A stretch of 62,412 bases of DNA from a virus. The stretch covers positions 1 to 62,412 of IMG/VR virus record IMGVR_UViG_3300042344_000078. The stretch is one strand, 5' to 3'. Shown here one piece after another: positions 5,777 to 13,051 of the stretch. The position numbers and the translations under genes are program-made. The notes below the pieces were generated by a model. The model saw nothing but the letters and a program-made list of their open reading frames with translations, had not been told where the DNA came from and searched no databases. How positions within the stretch are numbered: the stretch's first letter is position 1; every line of letters starts with the position of its first letter.

Positions 5777-6880
5777 ATGGACTTACTCAAGCGGTTATCG
5801 AAAGCCAAGACTGGCCTAATCCTAGAGCATCCCTTCATCGGATCGGTTGCCATTAACATGCCGTTCGAACTGGACGAAACCATTGCGACTGCTGGCACCA
5901 ATGGCAAGCGTGTTAGATTTAACCCTGCGTTTATTGAGAAGCTGACTGATGAGGAACTTAAATTCCTTGTCGCTCACGAGTGTCTCCATCCCATGCTCGA
6001 ACATAACTATCGCCGCAATGGACGGACTGCCAAGCGTTGGAATCAGGCGGCTGACTATGTGATTAACCAGCTTCTTGTCGATGAAAAGATTGGCAAGTTT
6101 ATCGACGGCGGCTGTCTCAATCAGGCTACCTATAACGCTGGCGGTGGCACCAGTGACGGTATCTATAACATACTGCCGGAAGATAACGGCGAAGGTGGAG
6201 GTGACATCGGTGGCGCTGGCAATGATCTGGAAGATGGTGAAGGTTCACCTGCCGAACAGGAACAACAAGCCGCAGAATGGCGTGTCAAAGTTGCCCAAGC
6301 CGCGCAAGCCGCGAAGATGATGGGTAAACTGTCGGCTAACATGCAGCGTTTTGTTGACGAAGTATTGCAGCCCAAGGTTGCATGGCAGGATGTGTTGCGT
6401 CGGTTTGTGCAGAAAGCCAAGACGGATCAGCGCACGTTCGCCCGCCCCAACCGTAGGTTCTTGGCGCAGGGTTTGTATATGCCGTCCATCACTGGCGAGG
6501 TTCTTGGTGAGATTGCCATTGCCGTTGATTGCTCTGGCTCTATCGGTCAGCGTGAACTCAATGAGTTTGCTACTGAAATCAAAGCCATGAAGGAAGATGG
6601 CAACCCGTCTGCGCTACATATCGTTTACTTTGACAGTGAGGTTAGTCACTACGATCACTATGGTCGTGACGATGAGGTTGTTATTGAGCCGCACGGTGGT
6701 GGCGGCACAGCGTTCAGCCCCATCTTTCAGTATCTTGAGCAAAACAATATTAACCCTGTCGCTTGTGTCGTGCTTACCGATTTGTATTGCAATGACTTTG
6801 GTGACACGCCGGACTACCCTGTGCTGTGGGTAACCAATGGCACAGACCAAGCGCCTTGGGGTGAAGTGGTTAAGATGTAA
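5777..6880 (+). CDS. DUF2201-type protein: metallopeptidase-like domain plus VWA domain
   Basis: A 367-residue protein in two parts. The N-terminal half carries HECLH (67-71), an HExxH zinc-site motif followed by H76, as in the putative metallopeptidase domain of DUF2201. A low-complexity Gly/Glu linker spans about 133-168. The C-terminal half is a VWA-like domain with a MIDAS site D251-C-S253-G-S255, T311 after a run of glycines, and D335. VWA proteins of this type partner MoxR ATPases, and one lies at 3291. Whether the HExxH site is proteolytic is not known for the family. It has its own promoter and operator. A second, truncated copy begins at 61585. Confidence 0.8.
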   Translation: MDLLKRLSKAKTGLILEHPFIGSVAINMPFELDETIATAGTNGKRVRFNPAFIEKLTDEELKFLVAHECLHPMLEHNYRRNGRTAKRWNQAADYVINQLLVDEKIGKFIDGGCLNQATYNAGGGTSDGIYNILPEDNGEGGGDIGGAGNDLEDGEGSPAEQEQQAAEWRVKVAQAAQAAKMMGKLSANMQRFVDEVLQPKVAWQDVLRRFVQKAKTDQRTFARPNRRFLAQGLYMPSITGEVLGEIAIAVDCSGSIGQRELNEFATEIKAMKEDGNPSALHIVYFDSEVSHYDHYGRDDEVVIEPHGGGGTAFSPIFQYLEQNNINPVACVVLTDLYCNDFGDTPDYPVLWVTNGTDQAPWGEVVKM

Positions 6881-6892
6881 AGGGAGAGTGCA

Positions 6893-7105
6893 ATGGATTA
6901 CGAATCATTACGTTTGTTAGCTGCCCTTCTCTGCGGTCTGTGCTTAGCACAGACCGTGTGGATCATAGTGCTGCACTCGCAGCGCGACGAAGCTAGAGAT
7001 ATGGCAGGATTTGTAGCACAGGCTGTCGAGGATATTGCAAGAGGCAAAGCTAAAGCGTTCATGCACATGGGTCGTGTTCACATAACCAATGATATGGGAG
7101 AATAA
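6893..7105 (+). CDS. Small membrane protein with one N-terminal transmembrane helix
   Basis: A 70-residue protein with a hydrophobic segment at about residues 7-27 (LLAALLCGLCLAQTVWIIVL) and a charged, probably cytoplasmic tail (DEARDMAGFVAQAVEDIARG). AGGGAGAG precedes the start. It lies in the plus-strand early operon between the VWA gene and two unknown genes. No family is recognised; it could be an inner-membrane modulator of the host. Confidence 0.7.
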   Translation: MDYESLRLLAALLCGLCLAQTVWIIVLHSQRDEARDMAGFVAQAVEDIARGKAKAFMHMGRVHITNDMGE

Positions 7106-7107
7106 CA

Positions 7108-7752
7108 ATGGCCGTCGTTCGTATGTCTGATGATCTGCGTCGTAACATTGAATCTATGGCGCGGGCTTCCTTCGATGCTCGTATAGACACAGCTAACAAA
7201 AGCCTCGTCGTTCCTATGAGCGGAGATGAAATCTATAACCTAATGTTTGCCGATACCGTCAATGGTATGCTGGCATTGCCAGATGGTTATTTTAGAATGA
7301 GCGATACGTTTATTGTTAGCAGCGTAAATGGCGTGTCCATCCATTATGATTTTCATACGAGTCAGCCAATGCCGTGGCCGTATGATATTCCTACGAAGCC
7401 ACACTTTGCGAAGAACAATTCCTATGGGAACACAGTTCATATTGTGTTGCGTTTGAATGAATCCGGTCTGTGGGATAGCCTAGAAGCTGCGTTCAGAGAT
7501 TGGCATAAGCGTGTCAAAGACGTAGCCGATTCGCGTGACCAGTTTGTTAGTGGGGTGCGGGCGATCCTCAATAACAATACAACTCTTGGCGCTGCCATTA
7601 AACAGTGGCCCCCGCTGTGGGACTTTATCCCGCAGTATGCCAAGGACAAACACTCGCAGGTTGTTGAAAAGAAAAAGAGAGAACTGATTGAGAAGCCAGA
7701 GGTTGACACCGCAAGCCTGACTGCGATGGCTACATTTAACAAGATGGTTTAA
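7108..7752 (+). CDS. Unknown phage protein, 214 aa
   Basis: A 214-residue protein with an MSDDLRRNI start region, a central beta-rich part and a C-terminal segment TLGAAIKQWPPLWDFIPQYA followed by a lysine-rich helix. That tryptophan/proline-rich motif before a basic helix looks like a conserved family mark, but I cannot name the family with confidence. It starts two bases after the membrane protein's stop and is followed 12 bases later by another unknown gene, so it belongs to the same transcript. No catalytic motif is obvious. Confidence 0.75.
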   Translation: MAVVRMSDDLRRNIESMARASFDARIDTANKSLVVPMSGDEIYNLMFADTVNGMLALPDGYFRMSDTFIVSSVNGVSIHYDFHTSQPMPWPYDIPTKPHFAKNNSYGNTVHIVLRLNESGLWDSLEAAFRDWHKRVKDVADSRDQFVSGVRAILNNNTTLGAAIKQWPPLWDFIPQYAKDKHSQVVEKKKRELIEKPEVDTASLTAMATFNKMV

Positions 7753-7764
7753 GGGAGAGTCACC

Positions 7765-8565
7765 ATGCCGATGATTGAATCTTATACCGATGCTGTGCGT
7801 TTGTTTGATAGCGCCAAAGATAAGCAGAAGGGTAAACCCCTTCTGTCATTCGGTCGCTTGCTTAAAGACGGCGATGCGTATGTTATTCACGTTCACGCAC
7901 TGGCAGTTGCGCGGATCACATCCGACAACGTGTTGGAATATCTGCCAACGGTCGAGCAGTATCGGTCTTATCACAACACTATCGCTATGTCGTTCCATCA
8001 GATCGTCCCTGTCCAATCCATGCGAGTTGGCCCGTTAAAGTATCGTATCGGTCATATGAAATGGATTGGAACGAAAGTGCAGAAATGGGGGGTTACTACC
8101 AATAATTGGGAAAGACTACGCAGCGAAGCGCAGGAATATTTCAAGGGCGTCAAGATCGACATGGTAAGTGGCGATTACATTAACTCGCGCCCTGATTTTA
8201 CGCATACCATTGTGCCAGAGAAGCGCAAGACTTGGCTGCGTTGCCTTCGCAATTTCAAGAACGGCTTGAAGGTTCGCCATAAACTTGGTGTGTTCGATGC
8301 GCTTATCAATGAGATGGGCCTGTCGGATGCCAACCGTTGGTCGTATCGGTATGACTTTGATGGCACGTATATCGACTCGCTTGTTGGCAATATGAAGGAA
8401 GGAACCTTCGAAGATAATCTTATGCGTAGCTTTGTGCAGTATGCGAGAGGCCAGACCTATGGTGTGATGTCCGGTAAACAAGTTTTGGATACAGCCATGT
8501 ATCTTCTCAAAGACTTGAGCGTTCCACTGCGCCGTGAGTTCGAGGTATTCGGTGATGCTGAGTGA
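7765..8565 (+). CDS. Unknown phage protein, 266 aa
   Basis: A 266-residue soluble protein starting MPMIESYTDAVRLFDSA, preceded by AAGGGAGAG. It contains repeated aromatic and basic patches (YRSYHNTIAMSFHQI, KYRIGHMKWIGTKVQKWG) and a helical C-terminal half (RSFVQYARGQTYGVMSGKQ). Nothing I recognise identifies it. Early position and basic character would allow a role in nucleic acid handling, but this is not shown. The next gene begins inside its last codons. Confidence 0.75.
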   Translation: MPMIESYTDAVRLFDSAKDKQKGKPLLSFGRLLKDGDAYVIHVHALAVARITSDNVLEYLPTVEQYRSYHNTIAMSFHQIVPVQSMRVGPLKYRIGHMKWIGTKVQKWGVTTNNWERLRSEAQEYFKGVKIDMVSGDYINSRPDFTHTIVPEKRKTWLRCLRNFKNGLKVRHKLGVFDALINEMGLSDANRWSYRYDFDGTYIDSLVGNMKEGTFEDNLMRSFVQYARGQTYGVMSGKQVLDTAMYLLKDLSVPLRREFEVFGDAE

Positions 8566-9400
8566 GATTAACCAGCAGATATTAGCAATGGCGAATGACG
8601 GAGTTAAATACTCCGTCATAGCCGAACGGCTTGGGCTAACCTTCCAAGTTGTTAAGAGTCGCTTACACCACATGCGTATGACGCCAGAGCAGAAGGATAA
8701 GCTGCGCGCCCGTCGCCGTAAGACTAAGCGCGATCCAGTGAAGGCAAGGAAATATATAAAGGATTACATAAAGAACCACCCAGAGAAACCCGCAGAGTGG
8801 AGCAAGGCATACCGTGAAAGAAAGAGAGAAGCCGAATACAAATGGAGACGGGAGAACCCAGACAAGTGGGCAGAGCAGCGCCAACGCGACAACGAAAAGC
8901 GTAAAGCGCGACGAGCAGAAGCGCGCAATACTCCAGAAGCTATTGCAGAGCGCACTAGAAAGACGGCTGAAAAAGCTGAACGAAGCGCAGAGTTAAAGCA
9001 GTTACGGCTGGAACGATGGAATGAGAAGCGTAGGGAGCGCAAGCTAAATAACATCTCTGACTACCAGACTTTGAAAGCTAGACTGGATGCAGACCCTGAG
9101 TTCAAAGCACAATATCTTGAGAAGCGGAGCCTGATAAATGCAGAACGCCGACGTAAGAAAAGGGAGGCTATCCCGCCAGAAGAACGGGAGCGCAATGCCC
9201 AACGGGCTAGAGAGGCTAGGATCAAAGCAGTTAGGGAAGCTAACGCGCGTCGTCGTGCCGAGCGTGAAGCAAACCCGCCGCCCAAGCAGCCTAAAGAGAA
9301 GCCTAATAACACTAGGCATTTGCCCAAGGTGGGGGGTAAAATACTAGATAAGCGCAAGCCCGGACGATTGCTGGCGCTGATGGGATGGAGAGGGTTCTGA
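8555..9400 (+). CDS. HTH protein with a very long, highly charged helical tail
   Basis: A 281-residue protein. The ATG at 8555 is preferred over an upstream GTG at 8534 because GAGG lies at a suitable distance and the overlap with the previous gene is shorter. Residues about 4-40 form a helix-turn-helix of sigma-region-4/LuxR type (ILAMANDGVKYSVIAERLGL...VVKSRL). The remaining 230 residues are dominated by Arg, Lys and Glu (KRKARRAEARNTPEAIAERT), predicting a long charged helix or disordered polyampholyte. It probably binds DNA; it could compact or coat nucleic acid, or regulate transcription. Confidence 0.7.
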   Translation: MLSEINQQILAMANDGVKYSVIAERLGLTFQVVKSRLHHMRMTPEQKDKLRARRRKTKRDPVKARKYIKDYIKNHPEKPAEWSKAYRERKREAEYKWRRENPDKWAEQRQRDNEKRKARRAEARNTPEAIAERTRKTAEKAERSAELKQLRLERWNEKRRERKLNNISDYQTLKARLDADPEFKAQYLEKRSLINAERRRKKREAIPPEERERNAQRAREARIKAVREANARRRAEREANPPPKQPKEKPNNTRHLPKVGGKILDKRKPGRLLALMGWRGF

Positions 9401-9663
9401 TGAATATAAAGCTAGAACTTAACGAGTATCTCGATCCCCAACGCTATCGCCTTGGGGCGCGGTTGGTTGATGTTGAACTATTACGGAGGGTTATCAGGCA
9501 TGTAGAGAAACAGGAACAACTTGTATTGCAGTTACGAGAGACTCTCGAACTGGCTGTAACCAAATCATGTAGCCACTGTGCTGGAGAGATGACCATAGCG
9601 CGCAAGCTATGTGAAGATATGGAGAAGTGTGATGCTGAAAGTAATAGCGATGGTGATGATTAA
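9400..9663 (+). CDS. Unknown small protein with a CxxC motif
   Basis: An 87-residue protein, start chosen at the TGATG junction with the previous gene, where GGAGAGG is upstream. It is helical with a leucine-rich middle (KQEQLVLQLRETLELAV), followed by SCSHCAG, a CxxC pair with a further cysteine downstream (LCEDMEKC), suggesting a possible metal site, and ends in an acidic tail (ESNSDGDD). Its function is unknown. It overlaps the start of the exported protein gene. Confidence 0.55.
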   Translation: MNIKLELNEYLDPQRYRLGARLVDVELLRRVIRHVEKQEQLVLQLRETLELAVTKSCSHCAGEMTIARKLCEDMEKCDAESNSDGDD

Positions 9664-9904
9664 CATTGTCATCACATTGGCGTTTGCGTCCGCGCAGACT
9701 GTGTATTATAATAACATGCCAACTAGGTCAGGAGACATCGTTACATACAATGACAGGACTGGAGCCTATGCCGGTAGCAGTTATCGGATTGGTGACACTG
9801 TTACGTTTAACGATAAGAACGGAGCCTATGCTGGCAGTGCAAGTGTACTGTCTAATGGAACAATGTCGTCGCCATTATCGGAGCATTACCTTGATGGAGA
9901 ATAA
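9632..9904 (+). CDS. Exported protein with signal peptide and two internal repeats
   Basis: A 90-residue protein, start at 9632 supported by GGAGAAG; a longer frame begins at 9611. Residues 1-21 form a signal peptide (MLKVIAMVMINIVITLAFASA), with likely cleavage after ASA. The mature part holds two related units, GDIVTYNDRTGAYAGSS and GDTVTFNDKNGAYAGSA, so it is a small periplasmic repeat protein. It overlaps the next gene, a lipoprotein, by eleven bases. An early exported protein next to an early lipoprotein suggests action at the cell envelope, for example blocking superinfection. This is an inference. Confidence 0.65.
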   Translation: MLKVIAMVMINIVITLAFASAQTVYYNNMPTRSGDIVTYNDRTGAYAGSSYRIGDTVTFNDKNGAYAGSASVLSNGTMSSPLSEHYLDGE

Positions 9905-10064
9905 ATACGGGCTGCTAATACTTGCCATGCTTCTGCTGGCAGGATGCTCGTATAACCTAGACACTAACGGTGTGTATTACAAATCGAAGAACCGATACAA
10001 CACCGAGTGTAAGCAAGTAAGTGAATATAAAATAGACTGTAGAAGCAATGGAGTAGAGCAATGA
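9894..10064 (+). CDS. Small lipoprotein
   Basis: A 56-residue protein with a lipoprotein signal: short charged start MENKYG, hydrophobic core LLILAMLLLAG and lipobox LLAGC with C18 as the expected lipidated residue. The mature part is only 39 residues and holds two more cysteines (TECKQVSEYKIDC) that could form a disulfide in the periplasm. It overlaps the exported protein upstream and the next gene by ATGA. It lies far from the lysis cassette, where a spanin lipoprotein already exists at 35508, so an outer spanin role is unlikely; superinfection exclusion is possible. Confidence 0.65.
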   Translation: MENKYGLLILAMLLLAGCSYNLDTNGVYYKSKNRYNTECKQVSEYKIDCRSNGVEQ

Positions 10065-10477
10065 CTGATAATCCTCTGAGTGAAATCCTTAATCGTGTCG
10101 ATGACCAACTGTCTATGGAACTTGCACAGCTAAAGACAAAGACTAAGCATCCGACCGCAGCCGCGCCGGTCTATGTGGAAGCCGTAAAGAATGATGAGGG
10201 TAAACTCCCTTGGCATTTGCTCCCGTCGGATGCCATCGACGATGTGCTTGAGGTGCTACAGTATGGCGCTGCTAAGTATGGAGAGCGCAACTGGGAGCGC
10301 GGTATGGAATGGAGTCGTCCGTTCTCTGCATTGATGCGCCATATGTGGGCGTGGTGGCGTGGAGAAACGTATGATCCTGAGAGTGGCAAGCCTCATCTTG
10401 CCCACGCAGCGTGTTGTGTTTTGTTCCTAGTAGCATACGAACGTAGAGGCGTAGGCGTAGATAACCGCGTTAAGTAA
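10061..10477 (+). CDS. dATP/dGTP diphosphohydrolase-domain protein (DUF5664)
   Basis: A 138-residue protein matching the phage DUF5664 pattern (N-terminal domain of dATP/dGTP diphosphohydrolase): KLPWHLLP (48-55), VLQYGAAKYGERNWERG (65-81), WSRPFSALMRH (84-94), WWRGETYDPESGKPHLAHA (98-116). The conserved acidic and histidine residues in the last segment are likely metal and substrate ligands. It may hydrolyse dNTPs and so shape the nucleotide pool for phage synthesis. Overlap with the lipoprotein gene is ATGA. No PurZ-like gene is seen, so there is no sign of a diaminopurine genome. Confidence 0.75.
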   Translation: MTDNPLSEILNRVDDQLSMELAQLKTKTKHPTAAAPVYVEAVKNDEGKLPWHLLPSDAIDDVLEVLQYGAAKYGERNWERGMEWSRPFSALMRHMWAWWRGETYDPESGKPHLAHAACCVLFLVAYERRGVGVDNRVK

Positions 10478-10484
10478 TAATAAC

Positions 10485-10504
10485 GCCGGGGCTACGGCCC
10501 CGGC
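10485..10504 (+). terminator. GC-rich hairpin, possible terminator or attenuator
   Basis: GCCGGGGC (10485-10492), loop TACG, GCCCCGGC (10497-10504). The stem is perfect and strong, but only a weak T-run (TACCTTT) follows, so it may reduce rather than stop transcription into the next gene at 10521. Confidence 0.5.
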
Positions 10505-10520
10505 TACCTTTGGTGCGGCT

Positions 10521-10811
10521 ATGAGCAAAAGGTATATGGATGTGAGTAGCTTATCACGCAGCGTAACAACGGGTGCCATAAGTAGCAGCCCTTCATGGAC
10601 TACTGCAACGGTATCAAACACTGTCGCTTCTGCGCCACACAACCACTTAGATATACAGGGAACCTTAAAGATACGCGGTCAAGAGCTTACAGGTGATGAC
10701 GTTAAAGAACTGAAGATGATGCTTGACTTTCTTCGCCATGTCATTGCCACCGATACGCATATGAGTGAGTTGTGGGTAGCATACAAAGCAAAAGAAAAGA
10801 TACTGAGGTGA
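10521..10811 (+). CDS. Unknown protein, 96 aa
   Basis: A 96-residue protein with a Ser/Thr-rich first half (SRSVTTGAISSSPSWTTAT) and a more ordered second half holding LKIRGQELTGDDVKELKMM and a helix up to EKILR. The middle resembles short domains found in phage proteins of unknown role. It lies after a strong hairpin and four bases before the next gene. No function is assigned. Confidence 0.6.
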   Translation: MSKRYMDVSSLSRSVTTGAISSSPSWTTATVSNTVASAPHNHLDIQGTLKIRGQELTGDDVKELKMMLDFLRHVIATDTHMSELWVAYKAKEKILR

Positions 10812-10815
10812 TGAA

Positions 10816-11052
10816 ATGTATATGGTTGTCCATCCAGTTAGGCAATACACAGATAGTAGAGGCATAAGCAACAGCATTGTGGACACGCACTTGCTGGAGC
10901 AAGTTGTGAACCAAGTGCAGTATAATTTTACAGAAACAGATGAAAGACTGAAGAAGCTGGAGTCGTTTCTGGAATTTACGCAGACACAATACCCTGATGT
11001 GATCGAAGCATACAGGGTAGCTGCCGAGGCAAAGAAAAGAATGGGTGTGTAA
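10816..11052 (+). CDS. Unknown small helical protein, 78 aa
   Basis: A 78-residue protein, N-terminus beta-like (MYMVVHPVRQYTDSRG) and the rest helical, with ERLKKLESFLEF as a short coiled-coil stretch. GAGGTGATGA lies upstream. It ends in a TAATG overlap with the DNA polymerase gene, so the two are translated together. Its function is unknown; it may be a polymerase-linked accessory protein by position only. Confidence 0.65.
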   Translation: MYMVVHPVRQYTDSRGISNSIVDTHLLEQVVNQVQYNFTETDERLKKLESFLEFTQTQYPDVIEAYRVAAEAKKRMGV

Positions 11053-12938
11053 TGGACATCGTGACCATCGACTTTGAAACTTACTATGACAAAGAGTTCT
11101 CGTTGTCCAAGATGACAACGGAAGCATACGTACGTGACCCACGCTTTGAAGTCATCGGAGTCGGCATAAAGGTTAACGATCACCAGACTGACTTTTATTC
11201 TGGCGAGAACCCCGGTCGCTTTCTCCGGTCGCTGGATTACAAAGACAAGGCTATCCTCTGCCACAACACACCGTTCGACGGTCTAATCTTATCGCATCAC
11301 TTTAATATCAGGCCACGGTTCTGGCTTGATACTCTTTCAATGGCGCGTCCAAGACATGCCATCACTGTGGGTGGATCACTCAAAGCATTGGTGGAATACT
11401 ATCGCCTTGGCGCTAAGGGTGACGAGGTTCTCAATGCGCTTGGCAAACGCCGCGCAGACTTCGACGCTTATGAGATGGCGCGCTACGGTGACTACTGCCG
11501 CAACGACGTTGATCTAACCTACAAGTTGTTTCTGGAACTGCGTAAAGGTTTCCCCGCATCTGAACTAAGACTGATAGACCAGACGCTTCGCCTCTACACA
11601 GAGCCGACGCTGGTTATCAATAGGCTTTTGCTTGAGCGCCACCTTGAGAACGTGCTGCAAAAGAAATCCAATCTGGTTGAGGCGCTTGGCTTAGACTGCA
11701 CTGAGGAAGAAGCCAAAAAAATACTCATGTCGAATGAAAAGTTCGCTGAGTATCTCGCTATACGTGGCGTCCAGCCGCCGACAAAGATCAGCCAACGCAC
11801 TGGCAAACAGACCTACGCTTTCAGCAAGACTGACCGTGGGTTCACAGACTTGCTTGAACATCCAGACGAGAGCGTTCAGAACGCTGCGGCTGCTAGGCTT
11901 GGCATTAAATCGACGCTTGAAGAAACACGCACACGTTCATTGATAGGTGTCGCAGAGCGCGGCCCTCTCCCCATCTTGCTTAACTATTACGGCGCACACA
12001 CTGGTCGCTTCAGTGGTGGCGATAAGATGAACCTACAGAACTTGCCTCGTGGTGGTGCGCTACGCAAATCATTGTGTGCGCCAGAAGGTAAGATGCTTGT
12101 CGCTTGTGATTCGGCGCAGATCGAAGCCCGCGTGGTTGCGTGGGTGGCAGAGCAGAATGATTTGCTAGATGCTTTCCGTGAAGGTCGTGACGTTTACTCC
12201 GAGTTCGCCAGTGAGGTCTATGGCAAGAAGGTAACGAAGGCTGACAAGATCGAACGCTTCGTCGGTAAGACTTGTATCCTTGGCCTTGGCTACGGCATGG
12301 GCGCTGAGAAATTCAAGGCGACGTTGGCTATCGGCGCTGGTGGTATGCGCGTCAATCTAGATACACACGAAGCTAAACGTATTGTCCAACTCTATCGCAC
12401 GAAGAACCACAAGATCGCGTCGTTCTGGAACCGCTGCAACGTGGCGCTTGATAGAATCTATGGCAAGCAAGACTTCAATCTCGTCCCGCACTCCCCTCAC
12501 ATTCAGTTAACGGACGATGGTATCCAAATGCCAAATGGTTTGTCTATTAAATATCCGATGCTGACCATGATGGATAACGCTCAAGGCTTTGCTTATGCAG
12601 CAGACGGGCGTGTGTATCGTGAAGCATTGAAAGATAGAGTTCTAGGCAAACCGATAAACACAGAGAAATTTATTCGTGTTTATGGTGGTAAGGTTACAGA
12701 AAACCTAGTCCAAGGGTTAGCCAGAATCGTTGTGGCCGAGCAGATGGTTAAGATTGGCGAACGATATAAGGTCGTTCTTCAAGTACACGACGAAGTAGTT
12801 ATCCTCTGCGATGCCGACGAAGTGGAAGAAGCCAAAGCATATATGCTTGAGGTCATGTCAACGCCACCCAAGTGGGCAGAAGATTTACCTGTCGCATGTG
12901 AAGCAGACTACGGGCTGAATTATGGAGAGTGCAAATGA
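11052..12938 (+). CDS. Family A DNA polymerase with 3'-5' exonuclease
   Basis: A 628-residue PolA-type replicative polymerase. The exonuclease domain has D7 and E9 (DFET), the Exo II stretch HNTPFDG (71-77) and Exo III around YCRNDVD (148-154). The polymerase domain has motif A with D353 (ACDSAQIEAR), motif B with K406 (GKTCILGLGYG) and Y414, and motif C HDE (579-581). All catalytic residues are present, so it should both polymerise and proofread. There is no 5'-nuclease domain. It is encoded amid nuclease, helicase and nucleotide genes that make up the replication module. Confidence 0.95.
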   Translation: MDIVTIDFETYYDKEFSLSKMTTEAYVRDPRFEVIGVGIKVNDHQTDFYSGENPGRFLRSLDYKDKAILCHNTPFDGLILSHHFNIRPRFWLDTLSMARPRHAITVGGSLKALVEYYRLGAKGDEVLNALGKRRADFDAYEMARYGDYCRNDVDLTYKLFLELRKGFPASELRLIDQTLRLYTEPTLVINRLLLERHLENVLQKKSNLVEALGLDCTEEEAKKILMSNEKFAEYLAIRGVQPPTKISQRTGKQTYAFSKTDRGFTDLLEHPDESVQNAAAARLGIKSTLEETRTRSLIGVAERGPLPILLNYYGAHTGRFSGGDKMNLQNLPRGGALRKSLCAPEGKMLVACDSAQIEARVVAWVAEQNDLLDAFREGRDVYSEFASEVYGKKVTKADKIERFVGKTCILGLGYGMGAEKFKATLAIGAGGMRVNLDTHEAKRIVQLYRTKNHKIASFWNRCNVALDRIYGKQDFNLVPHSPHIQLTDDGIQMPNGLSIKYPMLTMMDNAQGFAYAADGRVYREALKDRVLGKPINTEKFIRVYGGKVTENLVQGLARIVVAEQMVKIGERYKVVLQVHDEVVILCDADEVEEAKAYMLEVMSTPPKWAEDLPVACEADYGLNYGECK

Positions 12939-13051
12939 CGTACATGGAAATGCTTACTGACGCTGGCCTACACCTATTTTTCTTTGGCTTTGGTTTACTC
13001 GCTGGCATGTTTATCTTTTGGATTGAAACACGGACAGGAAAGAACCAATGA
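12935..13051 (+). CDS. Single-pass membrane micro-protein, 38 aa
   Basis: A 38-residue frame joined to both neighbours by ATGA overlaps: it starts within the polymerase stop and its own stop overlaps the deaminase start. Residues about 11-30 are strongly hydrophobic (GLHLFFFGFGLLAGMFIFWI), followed by a basic tail ETRTGKNQ, fitting one transmembrane helix with the C-terminus inside. The tight coupling supports that it is real. Its role is unknown. Confidence 0.6.
   Translation: MTYMEMLTDAGLHLFFFGFGLLAGMFIFWIETRTGKNQ

Larger units (their letters stand above)
1970..6604 (+). repeat. 4.6-kb direct repeat, left copy
   Basis: This segment recurs at 57778-62412 with a constant offset of 55,808. 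I see two mismatches (1988 A versus G, 2024 G versus T) and no others in the stretches I compared, but did not align base by base. Upstream of 1970 the two copies are unrelated. The boundary lies inside a coiled-coil gene, at a short sequence (GCATTAGAGGCGCAGG) that is itself repeated within the gene family, for example near 2233. It holds the coiled-coil chain, the MoxR/DUF3150/VWA genes and two promoter-operator pairs. The right copy stops at the window end, so the true length may be greater. Confidence 0.95.

Noticed and set aside
1970-6604. Repeat as an insertion sequence or transposon
   Set aside because: No transposase, no terminal inverted repeats and no target duplication at its edges; it holds ordinary phage genes.
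10061-10477. Marker of a diaminopurine (Z) genome
   Set aside because: Although the product belongs to a dATP/dGTP diphosphohydrolase domain family and PolA is present, no PurZ-like gene is found.
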